Below are positions 1 through 8,845 of a stretch of DNA of 39,934 nucleotides, in pieces. Numbering within the stretch: the stretch's first letter is position 1; every line of letters starts with the position of its first letter. The translations under genes and the position numbers were made by a program. The notes below the pieces were generated by a model. It had not been told where the DNA came from and did not search any database. It saw nothing but the letters and a program-made list of their open reading frames with translations. Location: the NCBI GenBank assembly GCA_024636015.1, contig JAGXHU010000013.1, positions 1 through 39,934 on the forward strand, read 5' to 3'. This DNA is from Halothiobacillus sp. (GTDB lineage: Bacteria > Pseudomonadota > Gammaproteobacteria > Halothiobacillales > Halothiobacillaceae).

Positions 1-281
1 ACACGTTGTTGGCACGCCATACCCTGCCGTGGTGCATCACCCGAATCGGTGCACGGCTGGAACTGCAGTTCTGCGCGAAGGCGCCCGTCAACGCCAAAGA
101 GGCCCGCGCGGCCCAGCATGACGAACTGGAACATGCGATTCACCTCTATTTGCTGAATCGGGGCGTGCTGCTGACCCCGTTCCACAACATGATGCTGGTC
201 TGCCCCGAAACCAGCCCAGCGGATATCGACACGCTGCTGCAGGTACTCGACGACTGCCTGAACGCTCTGAACGCGCCATAA
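1..281 (+). CDS. Class III (PLP-dependent) aminotransferase, C-terminal fragment
   Basis: Only the last ~92 codons are present; the reading frame is open from the left edge, so the gene starts outside the window. The visible end (AIHLYLLNRGVLLTPFHNMM, then a helix with SPADIDTLLQVLDDCL) is typical of the C-terminus of class III aminotransferases related to glutamate-1-semialdehyde aminomutase, where the small domain closes over the PLP site. The catalytic lysine and cofactor-binding residues lie upstream and cannot be checked. The substrate therefore cannot be stated. It runs convergently to the broken MFS gene, with no clear terminator in the 71-bp gap. Confidence 0.7.
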   Translation, partial: TLLARHTLPWCITRIGARLELQFCAKAPVNAKEARAAQHDELEHAIHLYLLNRGVLLTPFHNMMLVCPETSPADIDTLLQVLDDCLNALNAP

Positions 282-352
282 CCGGCACCCATCAGCGGAT
301 GGGGAAAATACAACAGCCTGATTTTTAAACACCGTGGGTGGGCGCAACACCC

Positions 353-848
353 TCAAGCGTCTGGATTTCCATCCCGCTGCGGTTCCCGGCGCATCACAAA
401 CAGCACATACACGCACAGAATGGTTGCCAGCACACCCACCAGCCAGATCAGCGCGTCGCTGGTCAACGATTTCATAACAACACTGGCAAGCAGCGGCCCA
501 AAGATAGCGCTGGCTGTATAGGCCATGGAGACGAGCCGGACATTAACCGACAAATCCCCATGTCCGACTTTGGTAGAAGCGACGATCGCCAGGGTCAGGT
601 ACGCGGTGATCGTTCCCCCCAGCACAAAGAAGGTGACGGCCAGACCGTTGAACCCCAGAGGGAGACTGGTGATTCCGGCTATCAACACAGTAACGCCCGC
701 GTTCACCAGAACGGCAAAGGCTAAACCGCGATGGTCGGCAAGCCAACCCATCAAATACTGCAGCAGCAAACTGCCCCAGTTGCGAGCGTGTCGAAACGAC
801 ATTGAGCGCAATAATGGTACGCCAATCGATCTGGCGTGTTGGGTTCAT
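353..848 (-). pseudogene. MFS transporter remnant with internal deletion and frameshift
   Basis: The first ~27 codons from the ATG at 848 read like the start of an MFS transporter: a short polar head, then RTIIALNVVS and a QLGQF-type segment at the first membrane helix. That frame then loses hydrophobic character. From about 790 downward a different frame (stop at 353) reads as the second half of an MFS protein: LLQYLMGWLADHRG resembles the helix 6-7 to 8 region of YcaD-like transporters, followed by four or five membrane helices and a basic tail. Roughly 200 residues of the usual ~390 are missing and the two halves are out of frame, so I read this as a deletion junction near 765-790. A shorter functional protein starting at 811 is possible but unlikely. 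The 183 bp up to ridA show no gene. Confidence 0.6.
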
Positions 849-1031
849 GCGCTACTGCCTGTTATCTCGGGGTAATCGAACCGGCGTTCGTGAAAGCACC
901 GTGCGACCACACCGAACCCCTGCAATGGCAGATTTAGAAACGGGATTAGGCGCACGAGATTTTCTACTTCACGGACTCAAGGGTGCCCCACACCCCCAAA
1001 AATCCGGCCGGCATTACGCGCCCATTCCCCT

Positions 1032-1406
1032 TCAAGACAACGAAACGATAGCTTCAATTTCAACCAGCACATCACGCGGCAGACGTGCGACCTGCACCGC
1101 AGAACGCGCGGGACGATGGTCGCCGAATGCGGCCTCGTAAATCCCGTTCATCGCCACAAAATCCTGCAGATCCTTGAGAAAAACGGTTGTTTTCACTACT
1201 TGAGCCAGTGAACCGCCCGCCGCTTCGATCACGGCGCGCAGATTGTCGAACACCTGCTGGGTCTGCACTTCGATAGCGCCTTCAACCAGGCTGCCATCGG
1301 CACGCAACGGAATCTGTCCGGAGGTGAACAGCAGCGATCCGACCTGAATCGCTTGTGAATAGGGACCAATCGCGGCCGGGGCATTTTTAGTCTGAATCTG
1401 CTTCAT
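1032..1406 (-). CDS. ridA: RidA family 2-iminobutanoate/2-iminopropanoate deaminase
   Basis: A 124-residue protein of the RidA/YjgF/YER057c family, at the usual length. It has the family opening with APAAIGPYSQAI, the central LFTSGQIPL, and the C-terminal RSAVQVARLP with the conserved arginine (Arg101) that binds the carboxylate of imino acids, followed by VEIEAI. RidA hydrolyses reactive enamine/imine intermediates released by PLP enzymes and amino-acid oxidoreductases to the keto acid plus ammonia. It is the third gene of an apparent dadA-alr-ridA operon, 12 bp after alr. DadA makes an imino acid from D-alanine, so RidA here would speed release of pyruvate. The enzyme is cytoplasmic and normally trimeric. 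Confidence 0.93.
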   Translation of the reverse strand: MKQIQTKNAPAAIGPYSQAIQVGSLLFTSGQIPLRADGSLVEGAIEVQTQQVFDNLRAVIEAAGGSLAQVVKTTVFLKDLQDFVAMNGIYEAAFGDHRPARSAVQVARLPRDVLVEIEAIVSLS

Positions 1407-1418
1407 GTTTTCTCCTGA

Positions 1419-2516
1419 TCAATGAGATGTACCCGAATACACGAATCGGGCCCGTTTAACGTTACATAACAATTCGTAGGCGATGGTGCCGACACGAGAC
1501 GCCACCTCATTTACCGGCACCTGATCGCCCCATAATTCGACGCGACTCCCCAGATCTGCCTGGGGCAAATCGGTCAGATCGACCGTCAGCATATCCATGG
1601 AAACCCGACCGATCAGCCGGGTCAACTGACCATCCACGGCCACCGGCGTGCCGGTTGGCGCGGTTCGGGGGTATCCATCGGCATAACCGCATGACACCAC
1701 ACCTACCCGGGTCGGTCGCTCGGCCACAAACGTACCCCCATAGCCAACCGGCTCTCCACACGCGATGGTCCGGACCGAAATCACGGCACCCTCAAGCTGC
1801 ATCACGGGGCGCAGACGCTCGCCCAGCGGCGCGCCCGTGGCATCCCGCTGCCCAACGAACGGATCGGCCCCGTACAGCATGATGCCCGGCCTGGCCCAGT
1901 CGGTGCGCGCACCCGACCAACCCAGCACGGCCGCAGAATTGGACAGGCTGACCGGCGCAGAAATACCTGCCGTCGCGGCGCGAAAGATGTCGACTTGCTG
2001 TAACGGATGCGGCGACGTTGTTTCATCCGCACGGGCAAAATGACTCATCAATACGATTTGCGCAATCAGCGGATGGCCTTTCAGACGTTCATAGGTCGCC
2101 CGGTACTGGTCCGGCGCGATGCCAACCCGGTGCATGCCGCTGTCCATTTTCAACCAAACCGTAATTGGTCGGGACAACTGCATCGCCATCAGCGCGTCTA
2201 CCTGCCAGGGTTGGTGAATCACGACCCATAGGTCCTGAGCCTGAATTTCGGGTAACTCGGATGCCTCGAAAAAACCTTCCAGCAGCAAAATGGGCGCGGT
2301 GATGCCGGCTTCCCGCAATATCAGGGCTTCTTCGATCGACGCCACGGCAAACCCATCGGCTTCATCCGCAAGAGCTTGTGCGCATTGTACGGCACCGTGC
2401 CCATAGGCATTGGCCTTCACCACGGCAAGGGCCTGGCCACCGTGGGCCTCTTTTGCCACACGATAATTATGACAGAAGGCATCCAGACGGATGCGCGCAA
2501 CCAGAGGGCGGCTCAT
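1419..2516 (-). CDS. alr: Alanine racemase (probably the catabolic, DadX-type)
   Basis: A PLP enzyme that interconverts L- and D-alanine; about 365 residues, normal for the family. Lys34 in VVKANAYGHG is the Schiff-base lysine. The second catalytic residue, a tyrosine, is in SCGYADGYPR, and GRVSMDM follows as in known racemases. I chose the ATG at 2516, because MSRPLVARIRLDAF matches family N-termini and it begins 4 bp after the dadA stop. An in-frame upstream ATG at 2555 would add 13 unrelated residues inside dadA. Its place between dadA and ridA, with a divergent Lrp-type regulator, suggests the catabolic DadX role: turning L-alanine into substrate for DadA. If no second racemase exists elsewhere in the genome it would also supply cell-wall D-alanine. 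Confidence 0.95.
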   Translation of the reverse strand: MSRPLVARIRLDAFCHNYRVAKEAHGGQALAVVKANAYGHGAVQCAQALADEADGFAVASIEEALILREAGITAPILLLEGFFEASELPEIQAQDLWVVIHQPWQVDALMAMQLSRPITVWLKMDSGMHRVGIAPDQYRATYERLKGHPLIAQIVLMSHFARADETTSPHPLQQVDIFRAATAGISAPVSLSNSAAVLGWSGARTDWARPGIMLYGADPFVGQRDATGAPLGERLRPVMQLEGAVISVRTIACGEPVGYGGTFVAERPTRVGVVSCGYADGYPRTAPTGTPVAVDGQLTRLIGRVSMDMLTVDLTDLPQADLGSRVELWGDQVPVNEVASRVGTIAYELLCNVKRARFVYSGTSH

Positions 2517-2520
2517 GCGT

Positions 2521-3822
2521 TCACGATCCCAGCACGAGTTGTGTTGCCTTGGCACACGATACCTTCTTGCCGCCGTAACGGGACAATCCCAGATCGTCGA
2601 CGGCTATTTCCGTTGGGCGCCCGACCAATAAATCCGCCAACACCTGAGCCGACCCACAAGACATCGTCCAACCCAGCGTGCCGTGCCCCGTGTTGAGCCA
2701 CAAATTATCGTAGCCGGTCGCGCCAATGATGGGCGTGCCGTCCGGGGTCATCGGGCGCAGTCCTGTCCATAACGTTCCCTCCTGAACATTTCCGCCTTGC
2801 GGAAACAAATCGCCAGCCACCATTTCCAGCGTTTCGCGCTGGCGTGGATTGAGGCTCAGATCAAAACCGGTAAGCTCGGCCATCCCACCCAGGCGAATAC
2901 GACCGTCAAACCGCGTGATTGCCACCTTGTAGGTCTCATCCATGATTGTGGAAACCGGGGCGGCCGCTGAATTTGTAATCGGCACTGTCAACGAATACCC
3001 CTTGACCGGATAGACGGGGATATCAATATCCAGCGCCTTCAATAGTTGGCGCGAGTAGCTCCCCAAAGCGACCACAAACTGATCGCCCTCGATACGTTCA
3101 CCACCACACGCGACACCGACAATCCGGTTGTTTGTTGTGATAAACCGATCCACCGAAACGTTGTAACGGAACTCAACGCCGAGTTTGCGGGCTTCTTGTT
3201 CAAGCGACGTCGTAAACATCTGGCAATCACCGGTTTCATCGCCCGGTAAACGCAAGCCGCCGACTACCTTGTCGCTGACCAGCCCCAATGCGGGTTCGAC
3301 TCTGACGCAACCCGCCCGATCGAGCAATTCATAAGGCACGCCGCATTCCTCAAGAACCGCAATATCCTTGCCTGCAGCATCCAGTTGTTTTTGTGTCCGA
3401 AATAACTGGAGCGTCCCCTGAGCCCGTTGCTCGTATGTAATGCCTATTTCGTTGCGGAGTTCACGCAGGCAATTCCGACTATGTTGGGCAAGTCGTACCA
3501 TGCGTGACTTATTGATGGCATAACGCTCGGTCGTGCAGTTACGCAGCATCTTGCTCATCCACTGCAACTGCCACACAGAACCATCCGGCCGGATGGAAAG
3601 CGGGGCATGGCGTTGAAACAACCATTTGGCTGCCTTCAACGGAATACCTGGCGCTGCCCAGGGCGCTGAATAACCTGGTGAAACCTGCCCAGCATTGGCA
3701 AAGCTGGTTTCCATCGCGGCGCTGGGCTGGCGATCGACCACCGTCACCTCGAAACCTGCGCGCGCCAGATAATAGGCGCTGGTAATTCCCACCACGCCAC
3801 TTCCAAGCACTACAACCCGCAT
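2521..3822 (-). CDS. dadA: D-amino acid dehydrogenase small subunit (DadA)
   Basis: A FAD-dependent oxidoreductase that deaminates D-alanine and other D-amino acids to 2-keto acids and passes electrons to the respiratory chain at the inner face of the membrane. The N-terminus [20 protein letters not shown] is the dinucleotide-binding fold (Gly7, Gly9, Gly12), followed by VDR at the end of strand 2. The C-terminus has the family's [16 protein letters not shown]. The start at 3822 gives 433 residues, like known DadA, and has a strong Shine-Dalgarno (GGAGGTGGG) just upstream; an upstream ATG at 3888 adds 22 unrelated residues. First gene of the dadA-alr-ridA operon and divergent from the regulator at 3992. 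Confidence 0.96.
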   Translation of the reverse strand: MRVVVLGSGVVGITSAYYLARAGFEVTVVDRQPSAAMETSFANAGQVSPGYSAPWAAPGIPLKAAKWLFQRHAPLSIRPDGSVWQLQWMSKMLRNCTTERYAINKSRMVRLAQHSRNCLRELRNEIGITYEQRAQGTLQLFRTQKQLDAAGKDIAVLEECGVPYELLDRAGCVRVEPALGLVSDKVVGGLRLPGDETGDCQMFTTSLEQEARKLGVEFRYNVSVDRFITTNNRIVGVACGGERIEGDQFVVALGSYSRQLLKALDIDIPVYPVKGYSLTVPITNSAAAPVSTIMDETYKVAITRFDGRIRLGGMAELTGFDLSLNPRQRETLEMVAGDLFPQGGNVQEGTLWTGLRPMTPDGTPIIGATGYDNLWLNTGHGTLGWTMSCGSAQVLADLLVGRPTEIAVDDLGLSRYGGKKVSCAKATQLVLGS

Positions 3823-3991
3823 CGCCCACCTCCACAACATCAACGCAAAAACAGAATAAAGAAATTCTATTGATACACCGACAAGCAATTATCTGTATAT
3901 GTGGAAATTTAATGAATAAAAAACTATATTTTTAAAAATTGTAATTGTTTTTTTCTGAAAAAATCTACTGCACCCAAAGAAGGCATAACCC
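3823..3991. promoter_or_regulatory. AT-rich divergent control region between dadA and the Lrp-type regulator
   Basis: This 169-bp gap is far more AT-rich than the flanking genes, with long A and T runs around 3915-3965. Lrp/AsnC proteins bind loosely conserved AT-rich sites, so it probably holds both promoters and the regulator's binding sites. I could not define a clear -35/-10 pair for either direction with confidence. Confidence 0.5.
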
Positions 3992-4504
3992 ATGCGTATT
4001 CGCACTCATTCGGTTCGCGAACTGGACAAAATCGACCGTAAAATTTTGGGCATTCTGCAACAGGATGCCCGTATCTCAGTGACTGATCTGGCCGAACAGG
4101 TAGGCCTGTCCGTAACGCCCTGCGGGGAGCGGATCAAACGACTGGAAAAGGAGGGTGTCATTCTCGGATACCACGCTCGGCTTGATCCCCAGGCGTTGGG
4201 GTTATCGCTGCTGGTGTTCGTGGAGATCAAGTTATCCGCCAAATCCGGTGTGATTTTTGAAAGCTTCAAAAAAGAAATTCTCAAGTTGCCAAGCATCCTG
4301 GAATGTCATCTCGTTTCAGGCGAGTTCGATTACCTGATCAAGGCACGGATCCCGAAAATGACCGACTACCGGAAATTGTTGGGCGAGATTTTGCTCGCCT
4401 TGCCGGGCGCCCAGGAATCAAAAAGCTATATTGTCATGGAGGAGGTCAAGGAGACTTTGGTTTTGTCACTAACTGCCCCATCTTCGGAATCCACCATCGA
4501 TTGA
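3992..4504 (+). CDS. Lrp/AsnC family transcriptional regulator, likely controls dadA-alr-ridA
   Basis: A 170-residue Lrp-type regulator. It has an N-terminal helix-turn-helix (about residues 17-60: LDKIDRKILGILQQDARIS, then LAEQVGLS, TPCGERIKRLEKEGVI) and a C-terminal RAM/AsnC effector domain with VSGEFDYLIKARIPKM and the late LLALPGAQESKSYIVMEEVK strand. It resembles Lrp and Pseudomonas DadR more than AsnC. The gene is divergent from dadA across an AT-rich gap, which is the usual arrangement when such a regulator senses alanine or leucine and activates D-alanine catabolism. A global Lrp role cannot be excluded. It faces cmoB convergently, 37 bp away. Confidence 0.9.
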   Translation: MRIRTHSVRELDKIDRKILGILQQDARISVTDLAEQVGLSVTPCGERIKRLEKEGVILGYHARLDPQALGLSLLVFVEIKLSAKSGVIFESFKKEILKLPSILECHLVSGEFDYLIKARIPKMTDYRKLLGEILLALPGAQESKSYIVMEEVKETLVLSLTAPSSESTID

Positions 4505-4541
4505 TGATGCGCTGAGCAGCCGGCACGGACAGGAACGATGC

Positions 4542-5567
4542 TTAGGTTTTATTTGCCAGCAAGATGGCGCGCAAAGGGGCGGGATACCCTTCCACGGTTT
4601 TGCTTAAATCGTCGGGATCCAGAAAATCGACCAAGGACTGTCGAAAATCCGTCCAATGCGTGGCACGTTGTTCTTCCAACGAAGTCGGTTCCTGATTCAC
4701 CAGGCGAATATTGTCGTATCCCAGTCTTTTCAGCCAGATCATTAACAGCGGCACGCTAGGGATAAACCAGATATTACGCATGGCGGCGTAGCGATCGTAT
4801 GGAGTCAGTACTTGCTGCCCATCCCCATCGATCACGAGGGTCTCCAGTACAAGCTCGCCCCCTGGTCGAAGGCACTCGGAAAGCTCGCGCAAATGGCCGA
4901 GCGGGTCTCGACGGTGATACAGCACGCCCATCGAAAAAACCGTATCAAATAATGGCGCTCGATCAAGTTGTTCCAAGGTGACAGGCAAAATAGTCGCTTG
5001 TTGGTTTGCCAAAAGATGAGCGACGGCGTGAAATTGAGCGATGAAGGCTAACGTCGGTTCAATGCCCAACGCCAGCTTTGCCCCCGCGCCCAACATTCGC
5101 CATAGGTGATAGCCACTACCGGTACCCACATCCAGCACGATTCGTCCATCAAGGTCGGCAATATGATCTTTCAACCGATCCCACTTGAAGTCCGATCGCC
5201 ATTCGGTATCGATATCAACTCCATAGAGCGAAAAAGGACCTTTTCGCCATGGCGATAACTGCTGCAACTGGTTTTCCAGTTCTGTCGACGTCACAGACAG
5301 TTCACCGGAAGTTTGAATAGCCGGCTGGTCCAGTTGTACCTTGGCCAAGGGATCGGGCGTCGGCAAGGCATTGACAGTCGTCAGCCATTCGGGCCAATGA
5401 CCGTGATTCAACTGATTGAAAATTGATAACTGCGGACGCATCCAGGTTTCCAGGTCGGAATGTCCTGATGTTTTCGCGTGCTGAAGAAACCCGTTGATCT
5501 GGTCTGCGATCAGATTCAGGTTTTCCTGTTGATCGATCCTGATCGTCGCTGCCATTTCAGAACTCAT
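4542..5567 (-). CDS. cmoB: tRNA U34 carboxymethyltransferase CmoB
   Basis: Transfers the carboxymethyl group from carboxy-SAM to 5-hydroxyuridine at tRNA position 34, giving cmo5U, which widens wobble decoding. The 341-residue sequence has an N-terminal helical part, then the family landmark SPWRKGPF (about 105-112), IDTEWRSDFKWDR, and a Rossmann methyltransferase domain with VLDVGTGSGYHLWRM (144-157), GVLYHRRDPLGHL and LRPGGELVLETL. In the E. coli protein, as I recall it, the glycine motif reads GCGSG; here the cysteine is threonine, and the acidic residue after strand 2 is Glu (GIEPT) rather than Asp. It is translated directly after cmoA (3-bp gap), so the two pathway enzymes share an operon. 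A few extra N-terminal residues compared with E. coli leave the exact start uncertain. Confidence 0.96.
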   Translation of the reverse strand: MSSEMAATIRIDQQENLNLIADQINGFLQHAKTSGHSDLETWMRPQLSIFNQLNHGHWPEWLTTVNALPTPDPLAKVQLDQPAIQTSGELSVTSTELENQLQQLSPWRKGPFSLYGVDIDTEWRSDFKWDRLKDHIADLDGRIVLDVGTGSGYHLWRMLGAGAKLALGIEPTLAFIAQFHAVAHLLANQQATILPVTLEQLDRAPLFDTVFSMGVLYHRRDPLGHLRELSECLRPGGELVLETLVIDGDGQQVLTPYDRYAAMRNIWFIPSVPLLMIWLKRLGYDNIRLVNQEPTSLEEQRATHWTDFRQSLVDFLDPDDLSKTVEGYPAPLRAILLANKT

Positions 5568-5570
5568 CGT

Positions 5571-6335
5571 TCAATCCCGAATGGCAAGCCATGCCGAAAA
5601 ATTGTAATGCTTGGCCACCAGACTGATGTTTGTGAATCCGCCCTGCCTTAATCGCTGAACATGGTTATTTTCGGGTTCGGTAATTAATACGTTCTCAAGC
5701 GCTTGTCTTTTCTGTGCTATTTCCAGTTCGGAATACCCGTTGATTCGTTTGAACTCATGATGAAGCTCTGTCAGGTAGGCCTGCATTTTTGGATCAGGTT
5801 CATGCGTTTTTTCGATCAGGATAAAACCACCTTGTGGTTTCAAGCCATCGTGAATTTTTTTGATCAGAGCCAATCGCTCTTCTGGTTTTATGAATTGCAA
5901 AGTGTACGCGAGTACGACTAGGGAAGCATCGTGAATTAAGGTTTGAGTGATGTCTTCACAGTGCAGGCTGATATCCACGTCTGGGCGAAACGCGGCAATA
6001 TGTTCCGCTGCCCGACGGATCATCGGTTCTGAGGAATCGATCGCATGAATTATCACATTCTGATCTGCCAATCCGGCAGCGATAACACCTGATCGGATCG
6101 CCATGGTAATCGAACCGAGTGAACATCCCAAATCATAGATTCGACTATTGGCTTGAACGAGGTGTTTTGCCGTTCCCGAAATTGTCTTCAGGCAAAAATC
6201 GTAACCAGGGACTGAACGTTCGATCATATCGGGAAAAACGGCAGCCACTTCCTCATTGAAACTGAAACTGCCGGGTTCGCGCTTCTGGTTGAAGATTTCG
6301 TCTCGATTGGCTGTGGGCTTGGCGTCGTTTTTCAT
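5571..6335 (-). CDS. cmoA: Carboxy-S-adenosyl-L-methionine synthase CmoA
   Basis: Makes carboxy-SAM from SAM and prephenate, the donor used by CmoB. The 254 residues match the family: FNEEVAAVFPDMIERSVPGY near residues 26-45, the SAM motif YDLGCSLGS (67-75), then IHAIDSSEPMI, VVLAYTLQFI and GFILIEKTHEPD. The ATG at 6335 is preceded by an AT-only stretch with no recognisable Shine-Dalgarno, which is unusual in this window, so the transcript may be leaderless or have a very short leader. Just upstream lies a 43-bp AT-rich element that recurs upstream of selD, followed by a cluster of DnaA boxes. It leads the cmoA-cmoB operon. Confidence 0.96.
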   Translation of the reverse strand: MKNDAKPTANRDEIFNQKREPGSFSFNEEVAAVFPDMIERSVPGYDFCLKTISGTAKHLVQANSRIYDLGCSLGSITMAIRSGVIAAGLADQNVIIHAIDSSEPMIRRAAEHIAAFRPDVDISLHCEDITQTLIHDASLVVLAYTLQFIKPEERLALIKKIHDGLKPQGGFILIEKTHEPDPKMQAYLTELHHEFKRINGYSELEIAQKRQALENVLITEPENNHVQRLRQGGFTNISLVAKHYNFSAWLAIRD

Positions 6336-6377
6336 AATATAAATGTTTTAATTCTATTGATGATGTTGATAGTTAAG
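6335..6377. repeat. AT-rich intergenic repeat, copy 1 (upstream of cmoA)
   Basis: The 43 bp directly before the cmoA start resemble 8846-8890 before selD. The inner 24 bp (6350-6373 against 8864-8887) match at 21 positions: AATTCT, TT, ATGATG and TGATAGT are identical. Both copies lie on the same strand and in the same position relative to a minus-strand start codon and to downstream DnaA boxes. It may be part of an unwinding element or a shared upstream control element. Confidence 0.6.
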
Positions 6378-6446
6378 CAGGCCATTTTATCCTTGAACCT
6401 GGTATTTTCCTTTTATATTAGTTGATTGAAGCAACGCTTAGGTGTG

Positions 6447-6519
6447 TGTGGAAGGCGGGTCTCTTTGTGGATAAGTCTGTGTGTATTGTGGATAAGATTC
6501 AGCTTTCATTTTACCCACA
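6447..6519. other. Cluster of DnaA boxes, candidate replication-origin element 1
   Basis: Two perfect DnaA boxes (TGTGGATAA, the complement of TTATCCACA) are at 6466-6474 and 6487-6495. A one-mismatch box in the opposite orientation (TTACCCACA) is at 6511-6519 and a weak one (TGTGGAAGG) at 6447-6455. Starts are spaced 19, 21 and 24 bp, close to two helical turns, which is the kind of phasing seen where DnaA assembles. An AT-rich stretch (6335-6425) lies to the left. The gap holds no convincing gene. An oriC role is inference; it could also be a DnaA-titration or regulatory site. Confidence 0.55.
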
Positions 6520-6589
6520 GGTCCGGTTCAACTTATACCGTAGTTTGTGTTGCACTGTTTCCGTAAGGAAATATGCCTCAATCTATCTT

Positions 6590-6606
6590 AAAAAGCCGCT
6601 CTTTTT
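6590..6606 (-). terminator. Weak hairpin after mnmH
   Basis: AAAAAG (6590-6595) and CTTTTT (6601-6606) pair around a 5-base loop, 8 bp beyond the mnmH stop. On the minus strand the hairpin ends in a short T-run. The stem has only one GC pair, so termination here is doubtful. Confidence 0.25.
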
Positions 6607-6614
6607 GGCCAGAT

Positions 6615-7742
6615 CTATCCGCTTGTGATCGTGAATCCCTGTTCAGTTAGCCAATGCTGAATTTCAGATTGATTTCCGGAAAACAGGATTCGATTGTGTT
6701 TCTTGCCGAGTTGATAGTCATACATTGGGTCGTAGTATTCGATCAGTAGTTTTCCGATTAGTAGCCTCAAACCATCGAGGGTTTGCGATTCGCAGAATTG
6801 GTTGAGTGCCTCGTCCGCCAGGGCCATAAAGGCACGATGTCGCAATCCACCCAGCCTTTTTTGAACACGGTTCAGTGAACTAACAATATGTTCCCTAAGG
6901 GCCTGTTGTGCGGTGGCTTCATCCGGCAGAATTCGCCGATAGTCGTTCAGCATGGTTAATACATAGTCGTTCAGGGATTGCTCGATGCGTTCTTCCTGCG
7001 TTGCTTCAAGAACGATGACCGGAGCCTGTTCCATGGCATGCCATAGGGGTCGAGAAATGTGCCGCGCGCCGATTTTTGACCCTTCATCCTCAATCAGAAT
7101 TGGGGCCTGCTCACTTTGTTTCATCAAGCGGATCAATTGAATGGAGAGTTGATTGTCGATATTGATTTGCGTGGGTTGGGGCTCAACCTCTCGCCCAAAT
7201 GCCGATCCCTTGTGTCTGGCCTCGCCTTCGAGGTCAATTGACCGCGGAACGGTATGTAACAGCGCTGTTTTCCCCACGCCGGTTCGTCCACCTAATCGGA
7301 TCAGTGGAACCTGAGGCGCCCGTAGCGACATCTGATCAATCAGAAAACGCCGCATCTGTTTGTAACCGCCCACAATTCTCGGCACCACGATACCCACCTC
7401 TTCGGCAAGCATTTGTTGGGTGAGACGCGATCGAAGTCCGCCGCGAAAACAGTACAGCAAGGCGTTAGGCCGCGCCTGGACAAAATCCGTCCATTGAACA
7501 ATCCGTTTCTGTTTTTCGGTGTCATCGACGAGTTCATACCCATGTGCGATGGCCGCATCCTGCCCTTTTTGCTTATAGGCAATACCGACTTGGTGGCGCT
7601 CATCATCCGTCAGCAACGGAATATTGGTGGCATTCGGAAATGCCCCCTCGGCGAATTCGACCGGAGCACGAAGATCCAGCAAAGGTCTGTTTTCCAGAAA
7701 TATCTGTGTGTAATCCGAAATGGTGGGTAATTTTGGCTTCAT
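6615..7742 (-). CDS. mnmH: tRNA 2-selenouridine synthase MnmH (SelU/YbbB)
   Basis: Replaces sulfur by selenium in 2-thiouridine at tRNA position 34 (via a geranylated intermediate), using selenophosphate. The N-terminal rhodanese domain holds the catalytic cysteine, Cys98 in YCFRGGLRS. The C-terminal domain has a P-loop, GRTGVGKT at 152-159, and later [13 protein letters not shown] and ATQEERI. At 375 residues it is normal length. Its start overlaps the selD stop by 4 bp (ATGA), so translation is coupled to the enzyme that makes its selenium donor. No selA, selB or tRNA-Sec is in the window, so the pair suggests selenium use for tRNA modification, with selenoprotein synthesis undetermined. 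Confidence 0.96.
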   Translation of the reverse strand: MKPKLPTISDYTQIFLENRPLLDLRAPVEFAEGAFPNATNIPLLTDDERHQVGIAYKQKGQDAAIAHGYELVDDTEKQKRIVQWTDFVQARPNALLYCFRGGLRSRLTQQMLAEEVGIVVPRIVGGYKQMRRFLIDQMSLRAPQVPLIRLGGRTGVGKTALLHTVPRSIDLEGEARHKGSAFGREVEPQPTQINIDNQLSIQLIRLMKQSEQAPILIEDEGSKIGARHISRPLWHAMEQAPVIVLEATQEERIEQSLNDYVLTMLNDYRRILPDEATAQQALREHIVSSLNRVQKRLGGLRHRAFMALADEALNQFCESQTLDGLRLLIGKLLIEYYDPMYDYQLGKKHNRILFSGNQSEIQHWLTEQGFTITSG

Positions 7743-8806
7743 GCGTGAACAGCGATCTCAGTGTGGACCTGTATCCAGGGCGTATCGGCTATGTGCTTGC
7801 TCAAGGTTCCAATAGGTTCGGCATACCAGTAATGTTCTGCCAGTAATGCCTGAACTTCGTTTACGCCTTCAGCGCGTACCGCGATAAGCAGACCTCCGGA
7901 CGTTTGGGGGTCACAGACCAAAGCACGAACATGATCACTCATGGGGCTGATGAATGAGCCATAGCTCGCAAAGTTTCGGTGTGTTCCGCCCGGAATTTGC
8001 CCCAATTCCAAATAGGTAGAAACCGATTCTATGATCGGCAGACGGTCGAATTGGATATCGGCCTTAAGATCACTACCACGACAGAGCTCGAGTAGGTGAC
8101 CGCCAAGTCCAAACCCGGTGACATCCGTGATGGCAGTGACTGTTTCAAGCCGTCCAAGCAGTTCTCCGATTCGATTCATGCGACACATTTGTTCCGAAGC
8201 GCGATGTTGGTCTTCATGAGCGAGCACCCCGGATTTTTGCGCGGTGCTTAAAATGCCGACCCCCAGAGGTTTTGTGAGGAACAGCGTATCGCCGTCGTGT
8301 GCTGTGTCATTGCGTTTCAGGTGTTTGTGATCAACGCGACCGGTTACCGCTAAACCAAAAATGGGTTCCGGTGCATCAATGGAATGACCTCCAGCCAAGG
8401 GAATTCCGGCTTCTCGGCAGGCAGTACGTCCACCATCGATTACCTGAGCGGCCACTGAGGCCTCTAGTTTGTCGATTGGCCACCCCAGGATGGCAATGGC
8501 CATCAGCGGCGTGCCACCCATGGCGTAGATGTCGCTGATGGCATTTGTGGCGGCTATTCGCCCAAACGTAAACGGATCATCCACGATTGGCATGAAAAAG
8601 TCGGTGGTGCTGATCACCGCAGTACCATCATCCAAATCATAAACCGCTGCGTCATCGCGAGATTCATTGCCCACCATCAATTTTTGGTCAGTCGCAATGG
8701 GGCTTAATCCACTGATCAGAATTTGATCCAGCAGTGCGGGTGAAATCTTGCATCCACAGCCTGAGCCATGGCTGTATTGCGTTAAACGGATCGGATCGGT
8801 TTTCAT
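7739..8806 (-). CDS. selD: Selenide, water dikinase (selenophosphate synthetase)
   Basis: Makes selenophosphate from selenide and ATP. The 355-residue sequence opens with the glycine-rich catalytic loop GSGCGCK, placing Cys17 and Lys20 at the same numbers as in E. coli SelD; the active site uses cysteine, not selenocysteine. AIR-synthase-like landmarks follow: [52 protein letters not shown] and [10 protein letters not shown]. It overlaps mnmH by 4 bp and is probably the promoter-proximal gene of a selD-mnmH operon. The upstream gap carries the second copy of the AT-rich repeat. Confidence 0.97.
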   Translation of the reverse strand: MKTDPIRLTQYSHGSGCGCKISPALLDQILISGLSPIATDQKLMVGNESRDDAAVYDLDDGTAVISTTDFFMPIVDDPFTFGRIAATNAISDIYAMGGTPLMAIAILGWPIDKLEASVAAQVIDGGRTACREAGIPLAGGHSIDAPEPIFGLAVTGRVDHKHLKRNDTAHDGDTLFLTKPLGVGILSTAQKSGVLAHEDQHRASEQMCRMNRIGELLGRLETVTAITDVTGFGLGGHLLELCRGSDLKADIQFDRLPIIESVSTYLELGQIPGGTHRNFASYGSFISPMSDHVRALVCDPQTSGGLLIAVRAEGVNEVQALLAEHYWYAEPIGTLSKHIADTPWIQVHTEIAVHA

Positions 8807-8845
8807 GGGCTATTCCTGGAACGGGGTGCTTCTGACGGCGGTTCT

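Noticed and set aside
6422..6628. 68-codon plus-strand frame in the cmoA-mnmH gap
   Set aside because: It has no ribosome binding site, odd cysteine- and arginine-rich composition, and runs through the DnaA boxes and into the mnmH end. It looks fortuitous.
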